64,000 nucleotides of DNA from Bryoerythrophyllum caledonicum (Eukaryota; Streptophyta; Bryopsida; Pottiales; Pottiaceae). Of this stretch, positions 29,821 to 42,300 are shown in pieces. Under the pieces are notes generated by a model. It did no database searches, had not been told where the DNA came from, and saw nothing but the letters and a program-made list of their open reading frames with translations. Within the stretch, counting starts at the first letter, position 1. The number at the start of each line of letters is the position of its first letter. The stretch spans positions 1,834,168 through 1,898,167 of the forward strand of contig OZ020522.1 of NCBI GenBank assembly GCA_963971425.1, given 5' to 3'. Made by a program: the position numbers and the translations under genes.

Positions 29821-32800
29821 ATGGCGGACTCGAGAGTTGTGTCTGAGATTGAGGAAGATGAGGAACATGTCTCGCACAAGGTACGATTCTTTTCTTGTGT
29901 TTAGAGAGGAATTCTGACGTGGGTTTCTTGCGTTTTTTGGAGAACTCCGACTCGAGTTCGGAACTACTGCTACTTTTTATTTGAGGTTTAAGGTCGCATG
30001 CACTAATTACTCTTGGTTTTCATCGTCTCATGAAGCTGGGTTTTTGTCTGGATTTTGTTGTGAATGTTATTTTTTGTTGTTGTGGATTATTATTGCAGGG
30101 TAGGACGATGGGTTACTTGGTGTGCTGGTTGCTGGGAAACGGATGCCTCTTTAGTTGGAACTCCCTCATCACCATCCAAGACTATTTCATCATCGTCTTT
30201 GACGTAAGCCACAAAACAACGTGACTCACTCTCATTTGTTTGTGAGGCGATACTTCCGTGAGAAAAATTGCCACACTGCAAGCCGTATGAAATCTGGAGG
30301 AAGGCGCAAATGGTCCTCACATTTCGACCAATTTATTGAAAACGTGCCCTCTTAGATGTACACAACATGTTTAGAGTTGAAACCTTTACAATCAGTTTTG
30401 AAGTTGCATCGAGAGAATTCAAGTGAACATGGGTATAGAGAGTTTAGGGTTTAGTAATCAGGAGAGAAGCAGCTTCTGATTGAATAAGGGTGATGCCAAG
30501 TCTGTTTGATTTAGGGTTGAACGATCAAGAGTGTCTGGGGCTGAATGATCATACGGCTTGCTAATGTGGCTCTTTTTCTCAGGGTTACCATCCGGCGCGT
30601 GTGTTTACTCTGGTGTACCAACCCTTCGCACTGGCCACCATTCTCATCCTCACCTTCTACGAGGCCCGGATCAATACGCGCCTCCGCATCGTCTCCGGAT
30701 ACTCGCTCTTCTTCCTCTTCATCCTCCTCGTCCCCATTGTAAGTTTATATTCCTACTCCTCCAATTAACTCTTCGTCAAGAGAGGATCATATACTCATGG
30801 TTGGTGTTCTTGCAGTTGGATTTAGCAACCCATGGGCGTGGAGGCATTGGACCGTTCCTCGGCACCTGTATCTTTATTGCAGGGTTTGGCTTTGCTGATG
30901 CACTAGTGCAAGGCGGCATGTTCGGTGAGGTTTCGTTCATGGATTCAAGTTATGTGCAGGTAAAAGCTCGCAATTTATACTTATTCGCTGATCATCTTTT
31001 TCATGAGTTTTCATCTAGTTGTTCCCTTCATGAGCTCCTTGAAATTGACATGGTGCTTCTGTAGGCGTACAGTGCAGGCTTGGCTGCCTCCGGCGCCATC
31101 ACCTCAGGCCTGCGCTTAGTTTGCAAGTCCATCTTCCCCAACACCACCAGCGGACTCCGCAAAAGCTCTTGTAAGTTGTATTATTTGCACATAAAATATC
31201 AGAAGGGTTCGTCTTTTTGCATTCACTTCAAGTTTTACTTCCATGTAACGTACTTGATTAGAACCCGAAGCCATAAACCCTTAACTAGGGTTTGGAGCTA
31301 CTTGTTTAGGAGTGTCAATTACATGACGCGTCATTCCTTGTCTAGATTCCGAGGAACGAAAGCAGCTTTGTTTTGCTGATATCATGAGCCTGAGCTGATC
31401 ATGAATTCCTGATTTGCACCCCTTGAATGCAGTGGTGTTCTTCTTCATTTCGGCCTTCTTCGAGTTGATGTGCATATTACTGTACGCCTACGTGTTCCCT
31501 CGCCTCACTTGCGTCCAGTACTTCCGCTCCAAAGCTGCATCGGAGGGGTCCCTGACGGTTACCGCAGACCTGGCGGTCGGAACCACCAATTTTCTCAATG
31601 TAAAACCCAAACCCTAAAACTTTTTTTTTATACAGTACAACTGTAGAGGTAGTTTTCCACGAGGCAGGGATTTGTTTTTTTTGTTTGTAACAGTGGGTGA
31701 GAAAAGAAAAGAAAGAGCAATTTATGGAATCTTGGGGGCATGAGTTTGGGATGCGATATGGCCCTGGGGCTTTATTATATCCTACATTTTTGAGGCACAT
31801 GTCATATGTGACTTGTTCAAATAGGTGTGTAGTGGGATTTGTGGCTCTCCTCGTTTGTCTATGTGAAGCTATTAAGGTTGTGTCATGGGTATTGTCTCAC
31901 TCCATGTTTTGGTAGATAGTTACATGTGGGTAATAGTTGGACCTTATTTTGGCAATAGGAAAAACTGCCTTAGTAAGAGATATGATTTTAATTCAAACAT
32001 GATTGGTCTGGTTCTACTTCAGAATTGAATCTTACTTGAGAACCTCATTTTGCCAATTGAAAAATTGTCTTACTCATTGATGATTGGTCAGATTAAGCAT
32101 CTCCTATCTAAGGTGTCTTGGAATTATCTTGCACCAGGGTAAACAGAAGCCTGGTACCATCATGGTGAAGACGACGTTGGCACCTTTGGGGCGTCTCTCC
32201 AACATTCAGCTGCTGAAACGCAACTCCGACTACTGTTTTGTCATCTTTTTCTGCTACACTTTGACGCTCTCCATCTTCCCCGGCTTCCTCGCCGAGGACA
32301 CTGGAACACATCGCTTGGGCACATGGTCTGATCTCCTCTCTCAAAACCACAATGAGATTGGTCATTTGATACTGGTTCTAGTTTCACCAATTCGTGCCAG
32401 GAAGGACAAGATTATGTCCCATATCCAAGGTCTGCTCTGAAATTATGATGCCATGGACCTTTGTTTTGGATTTAGGAAGTCCGATGAGAACCGGCTGTTG
32501 ATATCATGGTGGATATTCACGTCTGTGTAGGATTGATTTTAGTCTATTGTTCTTATTGTTGTTGTTTGCTCGCTTGTTGTCAGGTACGTTGTGACACTGG
32601 TAGCAATGTACAACGTGGGAGACCTGCTGGGACGCTACATTCCACTGGTTGACAGTCTTGTTGTGAAATCAAGGCGGCTTCTCGTGGTTGTTGTTCTCTC
32701 CAGAGTTGCCTTCATCCCCGCCTTCTACTTCACAGCCAAATACGGACCGCAGGGATGGATGATCATTCTCACCATCTTGCTGGGCGTCTCAAATGGCTAT

Positions 32801-33689
32801 GTCACTGTGTGTGCATTTGTAGGCGCACCTCAAGGCTACCTGGTAACTAACACACTATCTCTCACCTCTCGACGTTATAAGTTTTCTGTTGATTCTAACG
32901 ATAGGCATGTTAGATTTTTCTCATGACTAGTTTTATTTTGTCGTTTTCTTGAAGGTAACTAACACTGTATCTCTAACCGTTCGACAACGCTATAAGTTTT
33001 CTGATGTCCTTCTGTTGATTCTAACAATAGGCGTGTTAGATTTATCACAAGAGTAGTTCTATTTTGATTTTGTTGTTTTCGCAAAGATAAGTAACACTAT
33101 AGAGTTCTCCTGAAAGTCTGAGTTTTAGCGGGCGACCACCCGTGTGTCAGCCAAAAAAAACCCGCTACAACACCTTTCGAGGACCCTGTGTGACTGACCC
33201 CATTAACCTACTCTACTTTTATCCTAACTTCATTCCAATTTAATTCTAGATTACAGCATACAGTATGAAAATTTGGGTCACTATCATGTTTACTTTCAGG
33301 AAAACTCTTATATCTCTAACCTTTTGACAACATTATAAGTTTTCTAATGTCCCTTTGTTGATTCTAACAATAGGCATGTTAGATTTATCACATGAGTAGT
33401 TATATTTTGATTTTGTTGTTTTTGTGAAGGTAAGTAACACTATATCTCTAACCTTTTGACAACATTATAAGTTTTTTTGATGTCCATTTGTTGATTCTAA
33501 CTTTAGGTGTATGAGATTTATCACATGAGTAATTTTATCTTGTTGTTTTTAAAAAGTTTCTTGGTGTTTGAATTGGTGCAGGGGCCGGAGCAAAATGCTT
33601 TGGGCAACATTCTGGTGGTGTTTTTGGTGCTGGGCCTCTTTGTTGGAGTGGTCTCGGACTGGTTGTGGCTCATTGGAAAAGGATGGTAA
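29821..33689 (+). CDS. ENT: Equilibrative nucleoside transporter (ENT, SLC29 family)
   Basis: Nine exons by GT-AG and phase: 29821-29880, 30099-30203, 30583-30738, 30816-30959, 31065-31170, 31433-31599, 32138-32325, 32584-32842, 33582-33689. They join without a frame break to a 430-residue protein, the usual plant ENT length. Landmarks are MGYLVCWLLGNGCLFSWNSL (TM1), the signature GFADALVQGGMFGEV after TM4, the central loop KPGTIMVKT, FPGFLAEDTGTHRLGTWYVV, NVGDLLGRYIP, GVSNGYVT and GPEQNALGN near the end. The family moves nucleosides and nucleobases across plasma or vacuolar membranes. The exon 7 donor (TG|GTCTGA) is weak, but the joined codon restores the conserved W-Y. Intron 6 holds a LINE fragment and intron 8 holds repeated donor-like units. 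Confidence 0.93.
31640..31910 (-). mobile_element. LINE fragment in ENT intron 6, antisense to the gene
   Basis: Minus-strand reading gives NKAPGPYRIPNSCPQD and IPASWKTTSTVVLYKK, typical of the LINE RT N-terminal block. Nucleotide sequence matches 54025-54290 of the large LINE (for example TTATGGAATCTTG and TTTTTGAGGCA). 5' and 3' truncated. Confidence 0.8.
32843..33560 (+). repeat. Donor-site-bearing tandem repeats in ENT intron 8
   Basis: About four diverged 110-130-bp units. Starts carrying GTAACTAACAC or GTAAGTAACAC lie at 32843, 32955 and 33430; a GATAAGTAACAC variant is at about 33086. Recurring blocks are TATCTCTAACC, ATTATAAGTTTTC, TGTTGATTCTAACAATAGGC and TTAGATTTATCACA. An unrelated 33100-33300 segment separates the pairs. 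The first unit supplies the real exon 8 donor. Confidence 0.75.
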
Positions 33690-33697
33690 GTTAGCTC

Positions 33698-33980
33698 TTT
33701 AACCCTTTTAGGTCTAACGTCCATTTTGGGTTGTTTGGGCACGTTAGGCTTTGTAGCAAATGTTATAGGCCATCTCCGTGGAAAATATAATTTGTGACTT
33801 TGAGGCGGAGTAAGATGAGCATCTATTAGGACCGGCGCCACCAAAATCGATGCAACTATTGGGGAGCTACAGTGATTTTCGTGAAATGGAGTCGCTTTGA
33901 AATGTATCTATTATGTAAATGATATTTAGCATAAACTATTACTCTCATAGGCCTTGTGAGTTCATCAGCCTTTAAACGCA
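33698..33980. repeat. Short TTAA-type MITE (family 2) copy
   Basis: Left end TTTAACCCTTTTAGGTC; right end near CATCAGCCTTTAAA. Internal blocks are shared with 26198-26474 and 5846-6077. It lies directly 3' of the ENT stop codon, so it may be in the 3' UTR. A related partial copy follows at 34095-34203. Confidence 0.6.
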
Positions 33981-34203
33981 AAGTCTACAAAGCCCTAGGA
34001 GGGTTGATTTTGGTGCTTTGGGTGTTGTAACCTTTTCCATGATTGGTTGTTGTTGCTGCGGTCATCAGAACGCACTTTGAACTCCATGATAGCTTATTAA
34101 TGCACTTCTTAGATCTCCAATCGATGCAAGCATTGCCAAACTACGATGATTTCCATGAAGTGGGGTCGCAATGAAACGACTTTGTTGTGGAGATGATGTT
34201 CTT

Positions 34204-35188
34204 ATATGTACATTACCCTCACACAAGTATACGTATTTTTTGCTTTTGTACATTTCCACACTACACTGCTGCCAACTTTGGCACCGACCTGAGGGCTAAA
34301 AATTTGTCAATTTATCATGAAATTTTTGGCACGAGATCACTTCTATGTTGAAAACATGTGTGCCAAATTTCAAGGCGAGAAGATTTATACAAAAAAAGAT
34401 AACCAAGATTTACCAACATGGGGTAGCTGTAAGAAACGTTTCATAGTTGCCAACTTTGACACCCTCCTAAGGATTCAATTTTTTATTTTTTCCCATGATA
34501 ATCTGGACATAAGACCATATCTATGTTGGTTATACACGTGCTTAATTTCAAGTCCAAAAGACCCACAAAAGAAAAGAAACAAATCTAAATCCACCAACAT
34601 GTGTAGTTGTGAGAAACAATCAGCGAACCATTTCACTATTGTCAACTTTGGCACCGTCCCCAGGTCGGAAAAATTGTTAATTGACCATGAAATTTTTGGC
34701 ACAAGATCTCCTTCATGTTGATAACATGTGTGCCAAAATTCAAGGCCAGAAGACGAATACAAAAAACCATATTCAAAATCTACCAAAATATGTAGCTACA
34801 AGAAACAATTTTGAATATCCTTTTTTCAATTCATCATGTGGCCTTGGAATTTGGCACACTCATTATTAACATAGAGGTGGTCTAATGCTAAAAATTCCAT
34901 GGGCAAAAAAAAATCTTTCAATCCTTGGAAGGTGTCAAAGTTGGTTAGCTGTGAATGACTCACAACTACACATCTTGGTAGATTTTGAATATCTTTTTTT
35001 GTATTCATCTTCTCGCCTTGAAAACTGGCACACATGTTGTCAACATAAAGGTGATCTTGTGCCAAAAATTTCACGGTAAATTGACAAATTTTCAGCCCTT
35101 AGGAGGGTGCCGAAGTTGGCAGCAGTGTAGTGTGGAAACGTACAAAATCAAAAAAGTACGTATACTTGTGTGAGGGTACTGTACATAT
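34204..35188. mobile_element. Foldback element with about 130-bp terminal inverted repeats
   Basis: Outer ends ATATGTACATTACCCTCACA (left) and its inverted match TGTGAGGGTACTGTACATAT (right). Inverted similarity runs inward through ACACTACACTGCTGCCAACTT and AAATTTTTGGCAC for about 130 bp. The interior is built from several copies, in both orientations, of a unit containing ATGAAATTTTTGGCAC and CAACATGTGTAG. Frames in it (34317-34721, 35074-34826) encode the same repeated peptide and are not genes. Confidence 0.75.
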
Positions 35189-35977
35189 TGAATGCTCAGA
35201 ATCACTGCTTCTTTAACGAAGTTCATATGCAAAGTTTTAACAGGGAAATTTATGGATTTATTTCTGGCTTTCCAAATTCATGATGCTGTCGAAGAAAGCA
35301 AACTGTGTGAAGATGAGATAGCCTACCGTAAATTCAGGTTTGTCATTCATCAGTCAAGAAATTCGTCTTTCTGGGGGAAAAGAGTATTATACACTCACCC
35401 GAAAATGAATTTACCTTTCCATATTTAAGAAAAAAAACTAATTCAAACGGTCTTGAATCAAACCCCAAAGATAATTCATTCTAGTTTCTCCAGTTTTTTC
35501 CTCTTAGAGTTTTCTGTTGTCACACACAAAAAACTTCAAACCTCAGGGTTTCGTCTGGAGTACACACTTGGAGACTGGGAACTTTTGTACAGATCCAGGA
35601 ATGGTTATACAGTATCTTAAATTTTTCTTCTGTAGTTTAGTGTTAGTTTAGCAAACAGCATAGCCAGGTAATGCAATTAGATGCAGCCATGCACGACGAG
35701 TCGAGGCTTGTGCCTTGTAACATAAATGTGAGCTTCCTTTTTCCCTATTACAAAAATTTGAGAAAACAAAGTCATTCTCCCGGAATGACATCATAATAAT
35801 AATACAACAGCAGGCTTCACGACCTTAAGAAAAAATGTCTGTCTGTTTATCCATCTGTGAAGCAATGCTGAGGGCGTATTTCATTGCACTATCCCCAATT
35901 CATGTGGATTTGTAGGCCTGCGTTGCTCTCTTTAAAGACAATCAGCAACCAATGTCCTCATTCGTTAGCACAGGAAC
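35189..35977. other. Unassigned sequence between the foldback element and the plastid-type gene
   Basis: AT-rich; the last part should be the 3' UTR of the minus-strand gene ending at 35978. No other feature seen. Confidence 0.4.
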
Positions 35978-38710
35978 TCATTCACGTGAGATCCGCTTTT
36001 CAAGTCTCAAGCTCACACCCTGCAAGCAAACAAGGAAGAGTCACTGCATAGAAAACCACCCCACAATTCATAGATAGAAGGTTCGGTCATAGAGTTCTCT
36101 CTAAAGTGACCCACAATTTCACTAAGGTACCCCCTCTCTTTTAATTACTCTTTCCTCAATCTGTAGATCCAAAAAGGTGGGCTTTCAGTTGTTATGCTTA
36201 GATAAGTATGAAAGAGCTTAGAATGTTAGGGGTATTTCACCTTTTAAGGATGAGGGCTGGATCAACCATGGAAGGAATGTACTTGTTGCCTTGAGGATGG
36301 ACAACATCATCTACAACCCTCATAGATTTTGCCCATGGTTACTCCGGGCCTCGTCCTTTAAGGATTAAACCAACCATGATCCCTCTGGGCCTATCCTTTA
36401 AGGGTGAAAGGAAATTCTAAATTGTTTGTTGGTTTCCATCTAAGAGCCCCTAACCTATCGCAATGGCATCCAATAACTCAGCCACTAGTCGAAATCCGTA
36501 CTATATAGCAACTATAACTAGCACTCTCCGCACCACCCAACTACATGCCTTTCTCTCCTTTGAGGAGGTTCATCTTAACAATTGAGAAGTGATTTTGAAC
36601 ATGAAAAAAGAGGGGTAAAAGAGGTGGATCCTATTCAAACTTGGGATGACTTACTAATCCATCCCAAAGTTTCACAACCCTGCCAAAAACAGAAAAAAGA
36701 AGTGGAACTCACCTTGAGATCCCCAGAGCTCTCAAACTCACAGACCGACACCACCGCCTCATCCGGCTTCACAAGCCAACCGGTTTCCACCACAGTGCCC
36801 CCAGATTCCGACTTGGATAACGAAGTCCAAGTATCCAACGGAAGGAAGAGCACCGAATCAGACATCTGCCTCTCCACGTCTCCCACTCCAGACGAAACCA
36901 ATTCACTGCTTCTGTAACCCTGCAGCGGACAAGACACATTTTGGATCTGTAGTAGACATCCATGGTCTTCACAATGGACGATTCTAATGAGACCATTGGT
37001 GCACAAATCGGCAGTCAGCCCTGATCTTTGTCAAGTGGGATCGCGATGAAATGTACCCTCTTTGTAGATGATGTTCTTCAACTGTTTTAGAGTTACAATG
37101 CCCTTCTCATGATCAAAGGAGCTTGACAAGATCCAACCATGGACCTTGTGTCCAGGAATGTGGAAGCAACCCCTGATTATTTAGAAATAACATGCCTCAC
37201 CACTCCTGTAGCTCAACAAGCAGATTTCTCAAAATCATAGGCTGCTTCCACATCACCTACTCCACAATCATAATTGATTCAGAACTAAGGAGGTAGACAC
37301 AAGTGCATTCAGGTCATGATCATCATAGGATTCAGAACTAAGGAGGTAGACACAAGTGCATTCAGGTCATGATCATCATAGGATTCAGAACTAAGGAGGC
37401 AGACACAAGCTACACAATCAGAATAAGGTAGGACAACATAAAACCGATCAACAACCCAATACCGCTCCTTTCTACACTCTTCCTAGATTCCAGGAAGATA
37501 ATGTGGCATGTCTTCACATGACTTATGTATTGACCAATGAATTTATGCGTGATGTGATGAACGACTACATTTCCTCGCTGAAATTTAAAAAGGATATAGA
37601 AAGGAGCGGTATTGAGCCGCCAGTCAGTTTAGGGTCAGCTTCTAAAGGACCAAGTGCCCCTCCGGCGACAAATTCTTTTCACTTTGACAATAATTATCTT
37701 TCAATCCGTACGGTCAAAATTCACAAAATTTATACGAAAGGATGAGGGTTACCTGCTGCTGCAGTTGCGAGCTTGGTGTGGAGTAAGAATCGGTGAGCCA
37801 CACTCCAGCGAGCGCGGAGGCCTGCAACGCGGTCTGGGTAGCGAAAGCCGGGGTGCCGATCGCGCACCCACCAAGCGACTCGCCGTTGCGGAACGGGCCC
37901 TCCCACGCCTCCCGGAACACCGTCACGCGCCGTCGCGCATCCAGGTGTTGGAGCACGCGGATCCGCTTGCGCTCGTGCACCAGGCACTGCTCCACTTGCA
38001 CCTCGTCACCCTCACGGAACACCTCCTTCCCGGGGCCTGTCCCAAGCTGCTCCCTGGTGACGCGCTTGCCGCGCCAGGCGATGGCGTACGACCCAGTGCT
38101 GCCGTGGAAGGCGAGGGTCGCGGCGTTCTCCGGGGCGGAGCACTTCTCCACGCCGTAGATGGTGGCCGCGTCCGCCTCGCAGCCGACTGTGGGGTGGAGC
38201 CGGATGACCTTGTACCAGAGGTGGCCGGGCTCGGGGTGCGCGAGCGTGGGGCACTGCGTCTGCCAGTCGTGGACCTCCACGCCCCACTCGCGGAACGCGT
38301 CCGGGACGACGTTGGAGGGTAGCTGGAAGGGCTCCCCTGCGAAATTGAACTCTGCGCTGTACCCGTCCCATTCTCCGCTCACCTGCGCGCCGAACGCTTC
38401 CCAACTCGCCACCCCTGCGGCAACGGTCCCACAATCAAGAGAATTCCCACAAACCTAGACTGAAATTCCCCTGCGAATTGAACGCACCAGAGGAAGTAGT
38501 GGTGGAAGGCTCGTCTTCCACCGCCACCGCCGCGCTGTCTCCATCAGCCGCACGCACCGTGAGGCGCTTCTCCCACCTGCTGAAGCTCTTCCCGAAGCCC
38601 TTCCCGGGCACAACCACACAAGTACGCTGCGTCACGCACAGCTTGGGCGAGCAGTCGCCGCGCACACATCGCGGCGACGCGGTGAAGCGGGAGAGGATGG
38701 ACGTCGACAT
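35978..38710 (-). CDS. Conserved plant protein of unknown function, probably plastid-targeted
   Basis: Four exons on the minus strand: 38710-38488, 38414-37753, 36919-36713, 36019-35978. They join in frame to 377 residues. Exon 1 gives an N-terminus rich in Ser, Thr, Arg and Val with few acidic residues (MSTSILSRFTASPRCVRGDC), which looks like a chloroplast transit peptide. The core has a conserved-looking block WDGYSAEFNF, AFREWGVEVHDWQTQCPTL, LHPTVGCEADAATIYG, EAWEGPFRNGESLGGCAIG, and later LFLPLDTWTSLS and VETGWLV. I do not recognise a named domain with certainty. The Gly codon split across intron 1 and phase 0 for introns 2 and 3 support the model; the last 14-codon exon is the least certain. 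Intron 2 contains a 53-bp tandem repeat and a TTAA-MITE-like fragment. Confidence 0.75.
37276..37410. repeat. 53-bp tandem repeat within an intron
   Basis: Two identical 53-bp units (37276-37328 and 37329-37381) beginning GATTCAGAACTAAGGAGG, plus a partial third to about 37410. Confidence 0.9.
37636..37745. repeat. TTAA-MITE-like fragment
   Basis: TCTAAAGGACCAAGTGCCCC followed about 40 bp later by ATTATCTTTCAATCCGTACGG. The same pair occurs at 44445-44525 (CCCTAAAGGGTCAAGTG and ATTATCTTTCAATTCGTGCGG) and resembles parts of the long MITE. Confidence 0.5.
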
Positions 38711-39338
38711 GGCTCAGATGACTCCCCAAGCAACTCCCACACTAAACTACGACACACAAATCAGAGAGCCTTGTGGCGGAGATTGAGTCTAGGGACCGAC
38801 CTTGTGCGAGTCGTCTAGGAACCAATCAACACCGAACACTGCTACTTTTCCCTTTTCCTGGCCAGATCAGGAAATGCAATCTCTCTGTTGTTTCTTAAGC
38901 AAACCTGAATGTTTGGGGTATGGTTCGGAAGGAGTTCAAACTGAACCCTAGATGGCAGGGTAGGATATGACCAGCAAGCTAATCGGGATTTACAAATTAG
39001 AAATGGTTCACAGGTCTCGGATTATGACGACGAAATTGCTTTCAGTCTCGGAAAAAATGGCCTCAATCAGAGGTTCTCAGAATTCATCTATTGAAACAAG
39101 ACGCGGCAGATGATCAATTCACTCACAGCTGATCCTCACAACGATCATCATCGCTGATCAACTCACGTCTGTGGACAACTCTATCCTATTCTACAAACAT
39201 TTTTTTTCTTACTTCCAGAGTTCATTTCTGGACATCATTGTACAGTTGAATCGGTTGTTGGAGGGGGAAGAAGAGATGGGTCATTGCAATGCGCAGCTCC
39301 AGATCAAGTTAGTGTACCAGTACAGTTTGTGGGCGGTG
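38711..39338. other. Upstream region of the plastid-type gene and 3' flank of the U-box gene
   Basis: The two minus-strand genes are arranged head to tail here. Expected content is the promoter of the plastid-type gene's 5' neighbourhood and the U-box 3' UTR. No specific element recognised. Confidence 0.4.
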
Positions 39339-42300
39339 TCATAGCGAGTTGTGGCGTCCCATGCTTGTGGATTTGCGGGGAGAAGATGAAGTTTGCATGG
39401 AGGAGCTTGAGGGCGAGAGCGCTGCGAGGGCGTCTTGCGCGAGGGCGCGGGTGTTGGCGCTGCCGTGACGGACGGCTTCGAGGAGCGCCTTGACGAGGCC
39501 TTGGTCGGAAGCGTAGCCGTGGGCGTACTCGGGGACGCGCAGGACGCGCTCGATGATCCAGACGGTCTTCTCCTGGAGGCGGCCCTGGCGCACGCTGTAG
39601 AAGAGGTCGAAGATGGGCTGCACGCCCTGTGAGCGGGAGAGCTCCGCGACGCCCTCGTGCAGGTTGACGCCGTTGGCGAGGAGCGTGGAGAGCGCACCCA
39701 CCACGGCCTCGCGGACGCCGTAGTCATCCTCCTCCTCCAGCAGCTCGATGAGCGGTACGATGGCGTTCGCGGCGACCAGACAGAAGGACGCATTCGCGTC
39801 GCACACGCCGCCGTGCACCTCACACTTCTCCGGCAGGTCGCGGATGGTCTTGCTCGGGAACAGGCACAGCCCGAAGAAGAATCTGCTGCCGCCGCCGCCG
39901 CGGCTCGAAGGGCTGCCGGTATTCCGCAGCGTGAAGAGGTGCGCGCGCTCCGAGAGCAGCTGCAGCCCGAGCGCGGACCGCTCCTTCGTCAGAGGCGTCC
40001 CGTGGGCCATCAGCTTCTCCTGGAAGATCGTGAACAGTTGTAGCTCCCGCATGCTGTTTAGGATCGCGACGTTGGAGTTCCGCGCGAAGTGCAGCAGGAT
40101 CCCGAGCAGCGCCTCCTGCATCGCGCACCCCGCACGCCCCGAGAGCCGCCCCATCCGCCCTGTCTTGCAATCCTGAAGCGTGGCCACCGTCCACTGCAGC
40201 ATGTCCACTTCCAGCACTCGGATCACCTGCATGGAAATACCATCGCACTTAGAAAACCGAACAAATATTTCGTCCTCACATGAAACCCTAAACCTATGAT
40301 TCTGCGTACCTCGAATTCGGTTATTGGCGTGTTGGCGAGGATCGTTGCGACAGCGATGCGCTCCTCCAATGCAGCCTTGCCGTGGAGCTGGAGAACCTCC
40401 TTGAGGTACTTGAGCTGGAGCGTGGAGCGGAGCGCGGCAGCGATGTCGTCTCCGATGTGCACGCTGAGCAGGCCAAGGAGCCGCAGCGCGTTCAAGCGAG
40501 TGTTGGTGTCAGGGTGCTTCATAAGCTTCATGAGCATGGCGGAGCCGCCGCAACTGCGAATGTTGGCCGTCACGACGTCTGCGACTTCGGTCGAGCACGC
40601 TATCCCGTAGAGAGTCTGCAGGATTTTCTCCTTCCACAGGGTGCTCCCATTCTGCAGCAGCCCGAAGAGCTTATGCAGGATCTTCTCCGAGTGCAAGCAG
40701 TTTCCGTCTTTGTCCACAAGCGAATGCTCCCAGTTGCCGGGCGCCGCAACGAGATTCGCAAGCGTGCTGATCGCCATCTCCTTGAGGTTCGTCGGGGCCG
40801 GTAGCGAGAACACGGTGAAGACGAGATGCGTGATGATGCCCGCTTTGATAAGAATGTTCGCGGTGTCGTCTAATGTGGAGAGGTTCAGGAGTGCGCCCAG
40901 CGCGGCCTCCCTTGCGTTCGGGCTGATCGACAGCATGCGGACCAAGGTGCGTCCGCCCGTCTCCGCCACGGCCTCCTTGCTCGTGTTGGTGAGGATCATC
41001 TGTCCCAAGTGCTGCGCGAGCTTCACCTGCGTGTCCTCGGGACCCTGGCAGAGGCGCGTGAGCACTGGCTTCATGCGTCCCGCCTCCGCCATCTGCAGCG
41101 CGTTCGCGTCGATGTGCTCCAGGTTCAGCAGCGTGAGCTCGGCCAGGTTGCTGATCTCAGCGTTTCCGACCAGGCCAACAATCGCGCCCTTCTCCGAGCC
41201 GATGCGCGCACACAATTCCTGGCTCAGCGACAGCTCGTGGAGCAGCGCAACGGTGCACTCGCGCTCTCTCTCCACGCCGCTGCCCAGGCTCTGCACCGCG
41301 AGCTTGATTACTCCGAGCTCCACCATCGCGTCCTGAATGGATTTACGTGAGAATCATCGATTCAAACGGCAACAAGACCTCGAAGAAGCTCAGAAACCCT
41401 ACCTTGTTCGGTTGCGACGCAATCGCCATGCAGCGGAGCGCGGCGATCGCTTGGCTTCTGAGATGCGCGCGCGACTTCACGTTCCGTTGCCATAGCCCGA
41501 GCACGAGAGGTATGATCCCGCCTTCGTTCAACTTCTGGCGATTCGCTGCGCTGTCCTCCGCCATGAGCACTACGTCCTCCAGCGCATGCTCCGCTTCTTC
41601 ACCCTGGTACAATTGTTCCATTTTCAGTTGGTATTCGGGAACGCGAAATCCTAAACCTCGAGGACGGAGCGCTTACCGACGCAGATGCGCTCAAACACGT
41701 GACGGCTTGACGGATCCGGATCGCGACGTTGCGCTGTTCCCATTCATTAATCGTTTGGCGCAGGACCAAGCTCGCGCGCAAATCGGTGGACGTCAGGATC
41801 TGTCCGGAGACGGGGCACGTCGGCGGGCGCCCCTGCAGCCGGCATGTGTCGAACCAGTTCTCGATTTCGCTGCGCTCATAAGTTCGCTCAGTTTGCAGAA
41901 ACACCGGATCCTTCATCACCTGAACAGAAGGTTACAAGGACATCAGAAAACAGTGCGCAGTTCGAATCGTGACGCTCAGGTTGCACAATTCGCAAGCTTA
42001 CTTGTTTCGACAACGGGCACAGAAATGTGTCGAATGGTGCAATCGGGTCGTCGTCTGCAGACTCGACAATCGTGTGCCAGTGCGGAACAGCAGGCTCGAG
42101 CGTCCACGCCTGGAACATGGACTCGATAGTTTCAAGCAACCGGATGTGCGCCTCATCGCGGCAGTCGACAAGCTCCTTGCGCAGCAGGTGCAGCTGCTCG
42201 AAGAGCGCTCCACGGTTTCTCTCGAGATCAAGGCCCAGCTCGCGGCCAATGTCGAGCAGGATCGCGTTCTGCACCGCAGAGTCCGCATCTTGCCGGGAAG

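Noticed and set aside
34317..35074. Frames repeating MKFLAxDHxYVxNMCA as a small protein family
   Set aside because: They are the repeated modules of a foldback element read in both directions.
37654..38710. Plus-strand and alternate minus-strand frames across the plastid-type gene
   Set aside because: The chosen minus frame has clean splice sites and globular sequence; the others are biased Arg/Ala composition.
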